Below the pieces are notes generated by a model, which was not told the origin of the DNA, did no database searches, and worked only from the letters and a program-made list of their open reading frames with translations. From Yinghuangia seranimata (GTDB lineage: Bacteria; Actinomycetota; Actinomycetes; Streptomycetales; Streptomycetaceae): DNA of 64,000 nt. Shown here piece after piece: positions 30,320 to 39,303 of this stretch (positions within the stretch are counted from its first letter, which is position 1; the number at the start of each line of letters is the position of its first letter). A program made the position numbers and the translations under genes. The stretch lies in contig NZ_JASAOI010000029.1 of the NCBI RefSeq assembly GCF_029953285.1, positions 124,001 through 188,000 of the forward strand, read 5' to 3'.

Positions 30320-31327
30320 GTGACCGCCCGCATCGTGACCCTGCTCGACGTGGCCCGCGCCGCCGGAGTCTCCCGGAGCACCGCCTCGGACGCCCTCCAG
30401 GGCTCCGGGCGCGTCGCCGAGGCCACCCGGAACCGGGTCCGCGCGACCGCGGACGCGCTCGGATACCGCCCCAACAGCGCCGCCCGCCGCCTGCGCCGCG
30501 CCAGCACGGGGGCGATGGGCCTCTACCTCCCGCGCACCGCGACCCGGCTCGACTACTACATGAACCTCGCGTTCGGAGCCGTCGGCCGCGCCCAAGAAGA
30601 CGGCTTCGACGTGGTCCTGCTCGCCGGGTCCCCCGGCGCCCACGGGCCGCTCGCCTCCCGCGTCGACGGTCTCCTGGTCATCGACCCCGACCCCGCCGAC
30701 GACGCCGTCCCCCAGATACTCGGATCCGGCGTCCCCGTCGTCACCGGCGAGCGGTACCCCGGTCCGTCCGTCGCGCCGACCGGCGCCGTGGTCTGCGACA
30801 ACGCGGCGTCCCTCACGGCACTGCTCGACCACCTGGCCGAACGCGGCGCCCGCCACCCGGCGCTGCTGGCCCCCGCCGGTGAATCCGTCTGGGCACACGC
30901 CCTCAGGACGGCCGCCGTCGACTGGGGCCGGGCCCACCGCACCCCTGTGGCCGTACGCCCCGTGCCGTTCGCGGCCACCCCCGCCGAAGCCGCCCAGGCG
31001 ATACGCGAGCTGATCGGCGCCGAACCTGCCGTCGACGCCGTGATCTGCGGGCCGGACGGCTCCGCACCCGGCGCCCTGCACGCCGCCGCCGACCTCGGCC
31101 GCACGCCCGGCCGGGACCTCCTGGTCGCCGCCTGCGTCGACGGAGCCACCACCCGCGACAGCAGCCCGCCGATCACCGCGGTCGACCTCATGCCCGCCGA
31201 CTACGGACGCGCCTGCGCCGACCTGCTCGCCGACATCCTCGCCGAACGCACCCCGGCCGACACTGTTCGCCCTCACGCGTGGGTGCTGCGGACGCGCGCG
31301 TCCACCCAGTCGGCGGCAGGCAGCTGA
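30320..31327 (+). CDS. LacI-family transcriptional regulator
   Basis: The 335-residue repressor has the LacI HTH and hinge (about 5-55: T-L-L-D-V-A-R-A-A-G-V-S-R-S-T-A-S-D-A-L-Q-G-S-G-R-V) and a periplasmic-binding-protein-like effector domain (about 60-330, with V-D-G-L-L-V-I-D and A-V-I-C-G-P-D-G-S). Starting codon is GTG 30320 or GTG 30314, neither with a strong ribosome-binding site, so a leaderless or weakly translated mRNA is possible. The two identical operators upstream fit autoregulation plus control of the divergent amidase. The effector is unknown but is presumably related to the amidase substrate rather than necessarily a sugar. Confidence 0.9.
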   Translation: MTARIVTLLDVARAAGVSRSTASDALQGSGRVAEATRNRVRATADALGYRPNSAARRLRRASTGAMGLYLPRTATRLDYYMNLAFGAVGRAQEDGFDVVLLAGSPGAHGPLASRVDGLLVIDPDPADDAVPQILGSGVPVVTGERYPGPSVAPTGAVVCDNAASLTALLDHLAERGARHPALLAPAGESVWAHALRTAAVDWGRAHRTPVAVRPVPFAATPAEAAQAIRELIGAEPAVDAVICGPDGSAPGALHAAADLGRTPGRDLLVAACVDGATTRDSSPPITAVDLMPADYGRACADLLADILAERTPADTVRPHAWVLRTRASTQSAAGS

Positions 31328-31511
31328 CGAGGCTGAACCGTGTAGACGGCTGCCGACCTGAGCGCCCTCAAGGCCCTGCGCACCGAGATCGCAGCGGGCG
31401 CGCGTGTCGACGCCGAGCCGCCTCGCGCGAGTCGATGAACCAACGCGCGCGGGCTGACGGCGCCCCGTCCCGCACGCCGCGCGGTCGGCCGGGGGCCGCG
31501 AGAATGGGGCG

Positions 31512-32045
31512 ATGGGACGACACGACGAGCCCGCCCGGGCACGCGCGACGCGGCTGCTTCTGACCACGGACACGCACGTACCGAGCCGTGCGCGTGCGCT
31601 TCCCGGGGCGCTGCTGGAAGCGATCGAGGCCGCCGACGTGGTGGTGCACGCCGGGGACTGGGTGGACGAGGCCACGCTCGACCTGCTGCTGTCGCGGGCC
31701 CGCCGTCTCGTCGCCGTCTACGGGAACAACGACGGTCCGGAACTGCGCGCCCGGTTGCCCGAGGTCGCTCGCGCGGACGTCGACGGCCTGCGGTTGGCCG
31801 TCGTCCACGAGACCGGCCCGTCCGCCGGGCGCGAACGGCGCTGCGCCGCGCGGTTCCCGGACACCGATCTCCTCGTGTTCGGGCACAGCCACATCCCCTG
31901 GGACAGCACCGCCCCCGGCGGCCTGCGGCTGCTCAACCCCGGCTCGCCGACCGACCGCCGACGCCAGCCCCGGCACACGTACATGACCGCGGAAGTCGCC
32001 GACGGCACTCTCACCGCGGTCCGTCTGATCGCGCTCGACGCCTAG
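31512..32045 (+). CDS. YfcE/MJ0936-type metallophosphoesterase
   Basis: The 177-residue enzyme shows the calcineurin-like motifs in order: T-D-T-H (about 19-22), H-A-G-D-W-V-D (46-52), G-N-N-D (71-74), H-E-T and G-H-S-H-I-P (about 124-129), with the N-P-G-S tail typical of the YfcE group. Members hydrolyse phosphodiesters and need Mn or Ni; the cellular substrate is usually unknown. Cytoplasmic. The ribosome-binding site is weak (GGGG before ATG 31512). Monocistronic between the LacI gene and the convergent SDR gene. Confidence 0.87.
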   Translation: MGRHDEPARARATRLLLTTDTHVPSRARALPGALLEAIEAADVVVHAGDWVDEATLDLLLSRARRLVAVYGNNDGPELRARLPEVARADVDGLRLAVVHETGPSAGRERRCAARFPDTDLLVFGHSHIPWDSTAPGGLRLLNPGSPTDRRRQPRHTYMTAEVADGTLTAVRLIALDA

Positions 32046-32082
32046 CGCGTCTCTCTCGGATCGTGCATGGCTCGTCCAGGGG

Positions 32083-32991
32083 TCACTGGCTGAAGTAGTG
32101 CCCCTTGTCGAGGTCTTCGAGGAGCCCGGGGTGCATCGGCCGCCAGTCCAGGAGTTCGCGGGTCAGGGTGCTCGACGCCGGGCCGTCGAGGCCGACGAGG
32201 CCGCCGAGCCAGCCGAAGTGGGCGGCCGCAGCGTCGGGGGCCACTGAGGCCACCGGCATGTCGAGGTGACGGCCGATCACCTCGGCCACGTCGCGCATCG
32301 GGACGCCCTCCTCGGCGACCCCGTGCAGTACCGACCCCGCCGGGGCGTGCTCGACGGCCAGGCGGAACAGCCGCGCGGCGTCGAGGCGGTGTGACGCCGG
32401 CCAGCGGTTGGCGCCGTCGCCGACGTAGCCGGAGACGCCGGTGGACCGGGCGACGGCGACCAGGGCCGTCATGAAGCCGTTGTCCCCCTCGCCGTGGCAG
32501 GTCGGAGGCAGACGCAGCACGCACGACCGTACGTCCCGCGCGGCGAGTGCGATCGCGGCGCGGGCGGTGGCCTGCCGGGTCGAGACCGGCGACCCGTCGT
32601 CAGCCGGCATGTCGCGCTCGGTGCCGACACGTCCGGGCGTGAGGCCGAGAGCGCCGGAGGCGATGACGAGCGGGCGGCCGGTGCCGGCGAGCGCGGCGCC
32701 GAGCGCGTCGACCGCGCGGCGGTCGGCCTCGGCGGCGCCTTCGAAGTCGCCGGTGAACGCGATGTCGTGGTTGAACGCGAGGTGGACCACTCCGTCGGAG
32801 GCGGCCGCGGCGCTCGCCAGGACGTCGAGGTCGTCGACGGTGCCGCGGACCACGTCGGTGCCGGCGGCGGTGAGCGCGGCGGCGGACGCGTCGGAGCGGG
32901 CGAGGCCGACGACCTGATGGCCGACGGCGAGGAGCTCGGGCACGAGCGCGGAGCCGATCCAGCCGGAAGCGCCGGTCACGAAGATGCGCAT
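32083..32991 (-). CDS. NAD(P)-dependent epimerase/dehydratase-type SDR
   Basis: The 302-residue protein is an extended/atypical short-chain dehydrogenase: Rossmann motif T-G-A-S-G-W-I-G (6-13), then V-V-H-L-A-F-N and an active-site region in which the usual Y-x-x-x-K is not obvious (S-T-R-Q-A-T-A-R-A follows). That loss is common in NAD-binding, NmrA- or YeeZ-like subgroups. No signal peptide. A purine-rich stretch precedes ATG 32991. It is divergent from a TetR regulator over two 21-bp quasi-palindromes, so it is probably repressed by that TetR and induced by a xenobiotic or carbonyl compound. Confidence 0.87.
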   Translation of the reverse strand: MRIFVTGASGWIGSALVPELLAVGHQVVGLARSDASAAALTAAGTDVVRGTVDDLDVLASAAAASDGVVHLAFNHDIAFTGDFEGAAEADRRAVDALGAALAGTGRPLVIASGALGLTPGRVGTERDMPADDGSPVSTRQATARAAIALAARDVRSCVLRLPPTCHGEGDNGFMTALVAVARSTGVSGYVGDGANRWPASHRLDAARLFRLAVEHAPAGSVLHGVAEEGVPMRDVAEVIGRHLDMPVASVAPDAAAAHFGWLGGLVGLDGPASSTLTRELLDWRPMHPGLLEDLDKGHYFSQ

Positions 32992-33010
32992 GGGAGGTCC
33001 CCCAGACCAT

Positions 33011-33031
33011 TGATGTCAGTGACTGTCATCA
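33011..33031. promoter_or_regulatory. TetR operator copy 1 (SDR/TetR divergon)
   Basis: TGATG-T-CAGTGACTG-T-CATCA is a 21-bp quasi-palindrome broken only by two T-T positions. A close variant lies 31 bases to the right, three helical turns away. Confidence 0.78.
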
Positions 33032-33041
33032 ACGTAGCAGT

Positions 33042-33070
33042 CGATGTCAGCCACTGTCATCACGTAGGAT
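33042..33070 (+). promoter_or_regulatory. TetR operator copy 2 and leaderless promoter
   Basis: CGATG-T-CAGCCACTG-T-CATCA (33042-33062) is the second operator copy. It is followed by a TAGGAT -10 (33065-33070) seven bases before the TetR ATG at 33077, so transcription probably starts at the initiation codon and the operator covers the -35 region. Confidence 0.72.
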
Positions 33071-33076
33071 CCGGGC

Positions 33077-33646
33077 ATGGGTAGATGGGCGCCGGGGGCG
33101 CGTGGGCGCCTGGCCGAGGCGGCGTTGGAGCTCTACGGCGAGCACGGCTACGAGCAGACCACCGTGGCGGAGATCGCCCGCCGCGCCGGCGTGACCGAGC
33201 GGACCTTCTTCCGGCACTACGCCGACAAGCGCGAGGTCCTGTTCGACGGGGCAGGCGCGCTGCGGGACGCCCTGGTGACGGCGGTCGCCGAGGCCCGGCC
33301 GGAGACCGCGCCGATCGAGGCCGTCGCGGCCGGGCTGGACGCGGTCGGCGAGGTGTTCGTCGGACGGCACGCCCAGTCGCGGCGGCGGCAGGCCGTCATC
33401 GCCGCCAACCCCGAACTCCAGGAGCGCGAGCTGATCAAACTCGCCTCGATGGCGGCCGCGCTCGCCGAAACCCTGCACGCCCGCGGCGTCGCAGAGCCCA
33501 CCGCCGGCCTGGCCGCCGAAGCGGGAATCGCCGTCTTCAAGATCGGCTTCGAGCTCTGGGTCACGGCGCCCGAGGAACGCGAACTGGCCCAAGTGATGCG
33601 GGAGTCAATGGACGCGCTCAGGTCGGTCACCGCAACGGCCCGGTAG
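33077..33646 (+). CDS. TetR-family transcriptional regulator
   Basis: The 189-residue repressor has the TetR HTH at about 10-55 (T-T-V-A-E-I-A-R-R-A-G-V-T-E-R-T-F-F-R-H-Y-A-D-K-R-E-V-L-F) and an all-helical effector domain. The start lies seven bases after a TAGGAT -10 element and has no Shine-Dalgarno, so it is very probably leaderless. Two similar operators upstream indicate repression of itself and of the divergent SDR gene. Confidence 0.92.
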   Translation: MGRWAPGARGRLAEAALELYGEHGYEQTTVAEIARRAGVTERTFFRHYADKREVLFDGAGALRDALVTAVAEARPETAPIEAVAAGLDAVGEVFVGRHAQSRRRQAVIAANPELQERELIKLASMAAALAETLHARGVAEPTAGLAAEAGIAVFKIGFELWVTAPEERELAQVMRESMDALRSVTATAR

Positions 33647-33737
33647 TCGGCGCCTGACGACCGGGCCCTTCGCGGCCGGGGGCGACGGGGTCTTCGCACT
33701 CACAGGCGCGGGGTGCGGCGTGACTAGGCTGCCGGAC

Positions 33738-34847
33738 ATGAACATGTCGCAGGCCGTGGGAGCCCGACCGCCCGACGGATCCCCGGTGCGGATCGGCGCG
33801 CTTGTTCCGCTGACGCGGCCGGGCTGGGTCGAGGCGGGGCGGCATCTGCTGGCCGGGCTGGAGTTCGCGGTTCGCGAGGTCAACGACGCGGGCGGGATCG
33901 GCGGAAGGCCCCTCGAACTGCTGGTCCGGGACACCGCCGCCGACCCGGCGAAAGCCGAGGCGGTCGTGGACGAACTCGCGGGGCTCGGCGTGGCCGCGCT
34001 GGCCGGCGAGTACCACAGCGTCGTGGCCCGAGCCGTCGCTGCCCGAGCCGACGCCCTCGCCGTGCCGTTCCTGTGCTCGTCGGCGGTCCTCGACGCGCTC
34101 ACCGAGGAACCCACGGACCGGATCGCACGCCTGGCCCCGGCGCAGTCCCACGGCTGGCGCGTCTACGCGGACTTCCTCCTTCGCGCCGGCCACCGGCGGA
34201 TCGCCGTGGTGAGCCAGCCGAGTGTCTACTGGGCGTCCGGGACCCGCATCCTCCGCGACCACCTGGCCGCACACGGCGGCAGTCTGCTCGAACTCGACGC
34301 GAGCGTGCTCGGCCCCGCGGACGTCTGCGACGAACTCGCCGAGCAGCGCGCGACGGTCGTGCTGCTCCTGACCGGCGTCCCGGAGCCGGCCGTCCCGATC
34401 GTCACGTCCGTGCGAAGCGATCCACGCCTGGCCGACGTGACGATCGGCGCCCCGGCCGGGCAGCCCGAGTTCAGCGAATGGGCGACCCTGCTGGGCAAGG
34501 ACGGCACAGGGGTCCCGTTCCTGCGCTACCTGTCCGAGCAGTACGGCGCGCTCGGCGCCCGCGTCGAGCGGGAGTTGCACGTGCAGCTCGGCGAAGCCCC
34601 GTCCTTCGTCGCGTTCGAGGGCTACGACACGGTCACCGTGCTTGCCGACGTGCTGCGTTCGCACGGCACGGACCGAGCTCGCATCGCCGCGGCCTGGCCG
34701 CATGTCGACCTCGAGGGCACCCGCGGGCGGATCCGGTTCTCCCGAACACCGGGCATCGGCGTGTGGCAGTGGGCATGGCCACCCGTCCAGGTCGTCGACC
34801 GGGATCCGACCGATCCCGACCGCTTCCGGGTCCTGCACACCGGCTGA
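33738..34847 (+). CDS. Branched-chain-type solute-binding-fold protein without signal peptide
   Basis: The 369-residue product has the type I periplasmic-binding fold of AmiC/UrtA-like amide or urea receptors (V-R-I-G-A-L-V-P-L-T-R, A-G-L-E-F-A-V-R-E-V-N-D-A-G-G-I-G-G-R-P-L, F-V-A-F-E-G-Y-D-T-V). Unlike transport receptors it lacks a signal peptide and lipobox, and no permease or ATPase gene is adjacent, so it may be a cytoplasmic sensor like AmiC. ATG 33738 is chosen; GTG 33720 and ATG 33744 are alternatives and no ribosome-binding site is strong. Its end is eight bases from the end of the convergent TAP-like gene. Confidence 0.75.
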   Translation: MNMSQAVGARPPDGSPVRIGALVPLTRPGWVEAGRHLLAGLEFAVREVNDAGGIGGRPLELLVRDTAADPAKAEAVVDELAGLGVAALAGEYHSVVARAVAARADALAVPFLCSSAVLDALTEEPTDRIARLAPAQSHGWRVYADFLLRAGHRRIAVVSQPSVYWASGTRILRDHLAAHGGSLLELDASVLGPADVCDELAEQRATVVLLLTGVPEPAVPIVTSVRSDPRLADVTIGAPAGQPEFSEWATLLGKDGTGVPFLRYLSEQYGALGARVERELHVQLGEAPSFVAFEGYDTVTVLADVLRSHGTDRARIAAAWPHVDLEGTRGRIRFSRTPGIGVWQWAWPPVQVVDRDPTDPDRFRVLHTG

Positions 34848-34855
34848 ATGCCGCG

Positions 34856-36412
34856 TCAGACGCAGCCCTTCTGAACCAGTTCGGCCGATACCGTCCCGTG
34901 TATCAGATACGTGGCGACCGCCCTGTCGATGCACGAACTGCCGCTTCCGAACGCGGTGTGGCCGCCTCTGAGCAGGGATATCCGTACCGCGTTGCCGAGT
35001 TGCTCCGCCAAGCGCTTGGCCGCGGCGAGCGGGGTGGCCGGGTCCCCGACGTTCCCGATGACCAGGACCGGGCTACCGGGCGGTGCTTTGACCGGATGGA
35101 GCGGCTCGTTCGCCCTGCTCGCCCACAAGGCGCAGTCCTGACGGGCCAGTTCGGCCGCGGTGGTACCGCGGGAGTACAGGGGTGCTTCTTCACCGAGCTC
35201 CTCCAAGGCCTGCTGCACGCGCTCCGCGGACGGGGTGTCACCCGGTGAATCAGCGCAGCTGATGGCCTCGAAGGCATCCGCGGAGTTGTCGTAACGGCCG
35301 TCTTCGGCACGTCCGTTGAACTGGTCGGCGAAGGAGAGTAGGTCGGTGCCGTCGTGGTCGCGTATGGCGGCGGTGAAGGCGTCGCGCAGCGGCTGCCAGG
35401 TGGTGGCGTCGCCGTAGAGCATGCCGATGGTGCCGCTCCACCCCAGGTTGGCCGTGAGCTGTCGGCCGGGGGTGTGGGTGGGCAGCGGGGCGTCCCGCAG
35501 TCCGTCGAGGAAGTCGGCAGCGGCCGCCGGCGCCTTGTCCGGGTCGGTGCCGAGCGGGCAGTCGGCGTAGTGGGTGCAGTCCTTGGCGAACTGGGACAGC
35601 GCTATGTCGAAGCCGACGGCCTGCTCGACGGACGCACTGAGGCGGTCCTGCGCCGGGTCGACCGCACCGTCCAGCACGATGCGTCCGGCGCGGTCGGGGA
35701 ACTGCTCCAAGTAGCGGGTTCCCAGGTAGGTGCCGTAGGAGAGGCCGAGGTAGTCGAGCTTCGCCTGCCCCAGAGCGCCGCGCAGGACGTCCATGTCGCG
35801 GGCGGTGTCGCGGGTGCCGATGAAAGGCAGCAGGTCGCCGGACTTCTGCCGGCACCCGGCGGCGAACTCGCGGTCGAGCCGGTCCTTGTAGGCGGCGCGG
35901 TCGCTGTCGGCGGCCGGTCCGTCGGCGGTATTGCGCGCGTCGCGCGCCGCGTCGTCCAGGCAGCGCACCGGACTGCTGGCGCCCACCCCGCGTGGATCGA
36001 ACGCGACGACGTCGAACCGAGCGTGCAGCGTGCCGGCGAAGCTGTCCGCGGCGCCGAAGAGCCACTGGACACCGGACGCTCCCGGGCCGCCGGGGTTGGT
36101 GACCAGCGCACCGATGCGTTCGTCCTTCTCCGAGGCCGGCAGCATGGCCATGGCGAGGTCGATTGTGCGGCCGGTCGGGTTCGCGTAGTCCAGTGGTACG
36201 CGCAGCGTCGTGCACCGGAAGTCATCGTTCTCGGTGCCCGCGTCGTCGGCGCAAGGATGCCAGTCGAGTCGTTGTTCGTAGAACGCGCGCAGCTCCGGGG
36301 TCCCGCCGACCACCGCGGGGTCTCGTCGCTCAGCACCTCCGCCCTTTGAACCTGACGTGCACCCGGTGAGAGCCAGCACGGGTATCGCAAGAACCGCCGC
36401 AATGCGGCGCAT
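34856..36412 (-). CDS. TAP-like alpha/beta-hydrolase lipoprotein (SlpD/SlpE type)
   Basis: The 518-residue protein starts with a lipoprotein signal (M-R-R-I-A-A-V-L-A-I-P-V-L-A-L-T-G-C; lipobox Cys18) and has an alpha/beta-hydrolase domain with oxyanion G-G-P-G-A-S-G (about 98-104), nucleophile elbow G-L-S-Y-G-T, a cap region and the C-terminal TAP-like domain holding the catalytic Asp (N-V-G-D-P-A-T-P) and His (R-G-G-H-T-A-F). Relatives are mycelium-associated tripeptidyl aminopeptidases. Four or more cysteines in C-T-H-Y-A-D-C-P and elsewhere suggest disulfides, consistent with an extracellular site. The frame is open upstream, but the lipobox distance fits ATG 36412; a GTG at 36427 is possible. 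Confidence 0.9.
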   Translation of the reverse strand: MRRIAAVLAIPVLALTGCTSGSKGGGAERRDPAVVGGTPELRAFYEQRLDWHPCADDAGTENDDFRCTTLRVPLDYANPTGRTIDLAMAMLPASEKDERIGALVTNPGGPGASGVQWLFGAADSFAGTLHARFDVVAFDPRGVGASSPVRCLDDAARDARNTADGPAADSDRAAYKDRLDREFAAGCRQKSGDLLPFIGTRDTARDMDVLRGALGQAKLDYLGLSYGTYLGTRYLEQFPDRAGRIVLDGAVDPAQDRLSASVEQAVGFDIALSQFAKDCTHYADCPLGTDPDKAPAAAADFLDGLRDAPLPTHTPGRQLTANLGWSGTIGMLYGDATTWQPLRDAFTAAIRDHDGTDLLSFADQFNGRAEDGRYDNSADAFEAISCADSPGDTPSAERVQQALEELGEEAPLYSRGTTAAELARQDCALWASRANEPLHPVKAPPGSPVLVIGNVGDPATPLAAAKRLAEQLGNAVRISLLRGGHTAFGSGSSCIDRAVATYLIHGTVSAELVQKGCV

Positions 36413-36661
36413 CAGATAGCCGTTCACCCAAAGAACCATTCGACAGGCGGGGCGCGACGTAGCACCGCGACGGACACGGAACGCCACGTGCGACGTGGAC
36501 GAGACCAGTGGCTTCCCGAGAGGAGAACCAGCCAGGAGTTTGGCAGATCCAGGATCGAGTTCGATCTTGCGGGGAGTCGAGGTCGATCGGGCCGGACCGG
36601 TAGGCCGCAAGCCCGTGCGCCCGGGCGAGGGTGTCGGCGGGGGCCGTTAGGTTCCGGTGTC

Positions 36662-39274
36662 GTGATCGAGACGGTGAGCATTCCGGTCGAGTGGCGCAAG
36701 CACGTTCATCCCCGACGTGGCGGCGTCGCCGGTCCGGAGGTCGTCCCGGACGGGAGGGCCGCGCTGCGGGCGCGCGAGTGGGAGCGCGCGGCGCGGCCGA
36801 TCGCCGCGGAGATGGCGGACCATGAGCACACCGACGCGGAACTCGGGAAAGCCGTGCGCGCCCGGCTGGCGGGCGAGGCGGACCCGGTGGGCGCCGCGGT
36901 CCTCGCCGCTGTCGCGGTCAAGTATCTAGGCGGTGTCGACGGCGCAGCTTTCGTGGACGCCTGGGTCCTGGACCACGGTGTGGCGTTCGCCGCGTGCGCG
37001 CTCACCGAGGTGTCCTCCGTCGCGCTCGGTCCGGAGCCGAAGCCGGTGACGCCCGACTCCGACGGAGTTGTCCGCCTCGTCGCCTACCTGTCCGGGAACG
37101 GACCGAAGGGATGGCGCGGCGAGATCCGGCGCGTGACCTCGCAGGAGCACTTCGGCGTCGGCCGGTGGATCGCCGAGGACGCCGTGGTGAAGCGGCTTCG
37201 CGCGCTGCTGGCGGCGGCTTCCGACGACGAGTACGGCGATGCCGTCGCGCGTCTGGCGGCGCACCGCGGTGACCCTGCACGGCGCTGCACGGCGTCCTAT
37301 CTCGTCCCGACCGAGGTCGGCTGGATGGACGAGTCCCTCGACGACCCGTCCCAGGCGGTCCTCGGGCACGAGCACGTACTGTGCTCACTGTCCACCGCCG
37401 CCCACGTCCGCCGGATCGGCTGGATCCGGGTGTCACCGGCCGTACTTGCGACACTGCTCGACGGGCTGGGGGCGGACGCCCTCCCGCTGCTCGAGCACGC
37501 CCTCGACCACGGCCACCACGACATCGACGAAGCACGCCCGCTCGTGCTGAAGGCGTTGCTGGAGATCGCGGACGAGGGACTCTTCCCGGTCCTGCTCGGC
37601 CACCTCGGGACCAAGGGGGTGCCGGAGGCCCTGCAGGAGGCGGCCAGGCGGTACCCGGTGGAGGCGGTCCGGTCGTTGGGGCCCTTCGTCCGCGAGGAGA
37701 CGGTCCGGGGCCTGCAAGCGGCAGGTCTGGTGCGGGGGTTGCTGCACGCGGAGCCCGAACTGGCGAAGGAGCTGCCGCCGGGGGCCGTCGAGGAGCTGTC
37801 GCCGCTCCCGGGCGTCCGCGAGTGGGACGACCTGCCGGCCGCACTCGTCGGCAAGCCGGCCCGCGGCGCGAAGACGGACTGGGCCGACCCGGCCGCGCTC
37901 CCGCGGATCCTGGCCCCCGGCCGTGACCGGGCGCTTCCCGTCGATGCGACGAAGTACCTGCTGGGGCTGCTCGCGAGGAAGGCGCCAGAGGCCGCGTACG
38001 TCCGCGGCCTGTGCGACCGGCATTCGCTCGCGGAGTTCTCCTGGGCGGTGTTCCAGCGCTGGTACGCGCTCGGGGCGCCGTCCAAGCACAACTGGGCGCT
38101 GGCGCAGCTCGGGCTGATCGGCGACGACACGACGGTGCGGCGGCTCGCTCCGCTGATCAGGCAGTGGCCGGGCGACGGGGGCAGCAGCCGGGCCGTCGCG
38201 GCGCTGGACGTGCTGGCCGGGATCGGCTCCGACGTCGCCCTCACCCACCTGTTCGAGCTGACCCGCCGCGGCAAGTACAAGGGGCTGAAGGCCAAGGCGG
38301 AGCAGAAGATCGGCGAGATCGCCGCCGCGCGCAGGATCACGCCGGACGACCTCGCCGACCGCGCCGTCCCCGACTTCGGCCTGGGCCCCGAGGGCACCCT
38401 CGTCCTGGACTACGGCCCACGGCAGTTCACCATGACCTTCGACGAGCAGCTCGCCCCGCTGGTCGTGGAGGCGAACGGCAAGGTCCGCAAGAGCGCCCCC
38501 AAACCCGGCCCGAAGGACGACCCGACGCTCGCCCCGGCCGCGCACGCGCTGTTCTCCGGCCTGCGGAAGGACCTGCGGACGATCACCGACCAGGAGGTCA
38601 AGCGCCTGGAGAAAGCCATGACCGCCCGGCGGAGCTGGACTCCGGGCGACTTCCGCGCGCTGTTCGTCGACCATCCGCTGCTCGGGCACATCGTCCGCCG
38701 GTTGGTGTGGACCACCGGCGACGGCACCGCGTTCCGCGTCGCCGAGGACCGCACCTACGCCGACCTCAACGACGACACGTTCACACCCGCGCCGGACGCC
38801 CGCATCGGCATCGCCCACCCGCTGCTGCTGGGCGACGACCTCGGCGCCTGGGTCGACCTGTTCGCCGACTACGAGATCCTGCAGCCGTTCGCGCAGCTCG
38901 GACGCCCCGTCTACCGGCTGACGGACGACGAGCGAAGTGCGCGCAGCCTCGCCCGGGTGGAGGGTCTCGTCCTTCCGTACGGCAAGGCGAAGGGCCACTC
39001 GCAGGGACGGTGGGAATCCGTGGACGCGCGCGGCGAGTTCGCCGGCGGCTGGCTCGCCCGGCGCGACCCCGCGGGCCTGCACGTCGTGGCGAGCCTGAGC
39101 CCGGGCCTCGGCCACTACATGTACGGCGAAGGCGAGGACCAGAAGATCACCGCCCTGTGGGCCGGCCGCTCCCCCGCCCGCACACCGCAAAACCCGGTAC
39201 CGCTCGGCGACGTCGACGAGGTGACGATGAGCGAAGCCATCCACGACCTCGTCCGCAGCGCCTCCACACCCTGA
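36662..39274 (+). CDS. DUF4132-family protein
   Basis: The 870-residue protein combines an N-terminal all-helical solenoid (about 1-560, HEAT-like, with A-L-L-E-I-A-D-E-G-L-F-P-V-L-L-G-H-L) and the conserved DUF4132 C-terminal part (about 575-860: L-P-L-V-V-E-A-N-G-K, W-T-P-G-D-F-R-A-L-F-V-D-H-P-L-L-G-H-I-V-R-R-L-V-W, F-R-V-A-E-D-R-T, I-G-I-A-H-P-L). E. coli MolR/YehI belong to this family, whose biochemical role is unsettled; some copies occur with WGR domains, absent here. GTG 36662 is the most likely start because the upstream open sequence is Arg-rich and unlike the family. No operon partner is visible. Confidence 0.82.
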   Translation: MIETVSIPVEWRKHVHPRRGGVAGPEVVPDGRAALRAREWERAARPIAAEMADHEHTDAELGKAVRARLAGEADPVGAAVLAAVAVKYLGGVDGAAFVDAWVLDHGVAFAACALTEVSSVALGPEPKPVTPDSDGVVRLVAYLSGNGPKGWRGEIRRVTSQEHFGVGRWIAEDAVVKRLRALLAAASDDEYGDAVARLAAHRGDPARRCTASYLVPTEVGWMDESLDDPSQAVLGHEHVLCSLSTAAHVRRIGWIRVSPAVLATLLDGLGADALPLLEHALDHGHHDIDEARPLVLKALLEIADEGLFPVLLGHLGTKGVPEALQEAARRYPVEAVRSLGPFVREETVRGLQAAGLVRGLLHAEPELAKELPPGAVEELSPLPGVREWDDLPAALVGKPARGAKTDWADPAALPRILAPGRDRALPVDATKYLLGLLARKAPEAAYVRGLCDRHSLAEFSWAVFQRWYALGAPSKHNWALAQLGLIGDDTTVRRLAPLIRQWPGDGGSSRAVAALDVLAGIGSDVALTHLFELTRRGKYKGLKAKAEQKIGEIAAARRITPDDLADRAVPDFGLGPEGTLVLDYGPRQFTMTFDEQLAPLVVEANGKVRKSAPKPGPKDDPTLAPAAHALFSGLRKDLRTITDQEVKRLEKAMTARRSWTPGDFRALFVDHPLLGHIVRRLVWTTGDGTAFRVAEDRTYADLNDDTFTPAPDARIGIAHPLLLGDDLGAWVDLFADYEILQPFAQLGRPVYRLTDDERSARSLARVEGLVLPYGKAKGHSQGRWESVDARGEFAGGWLARRDPAGLHVVASLSPGLGHYMYGEGEDQKITALWAGRSPARTPQNPVPLGDVDEVTMSEAIHDLVRSASTP

Positions 39275-39303
39275 CCCGCCCCCGACATCAGGCCCGTGGG
39301 CTT

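Noticed and set aside
31328..31511. Small coding trace ahead of the phosphoesterase (L-S-A-L-K-A-L-R-T-E-I)
   Set aside because: About 30 codons, no start with a ribosome-binding site and no family recognised.
37433..39244. 603-codon minus-strand open frame
   Set aside because: Antisense of the DUF4132 gene; Gln/Arg/Val-rich with no family.
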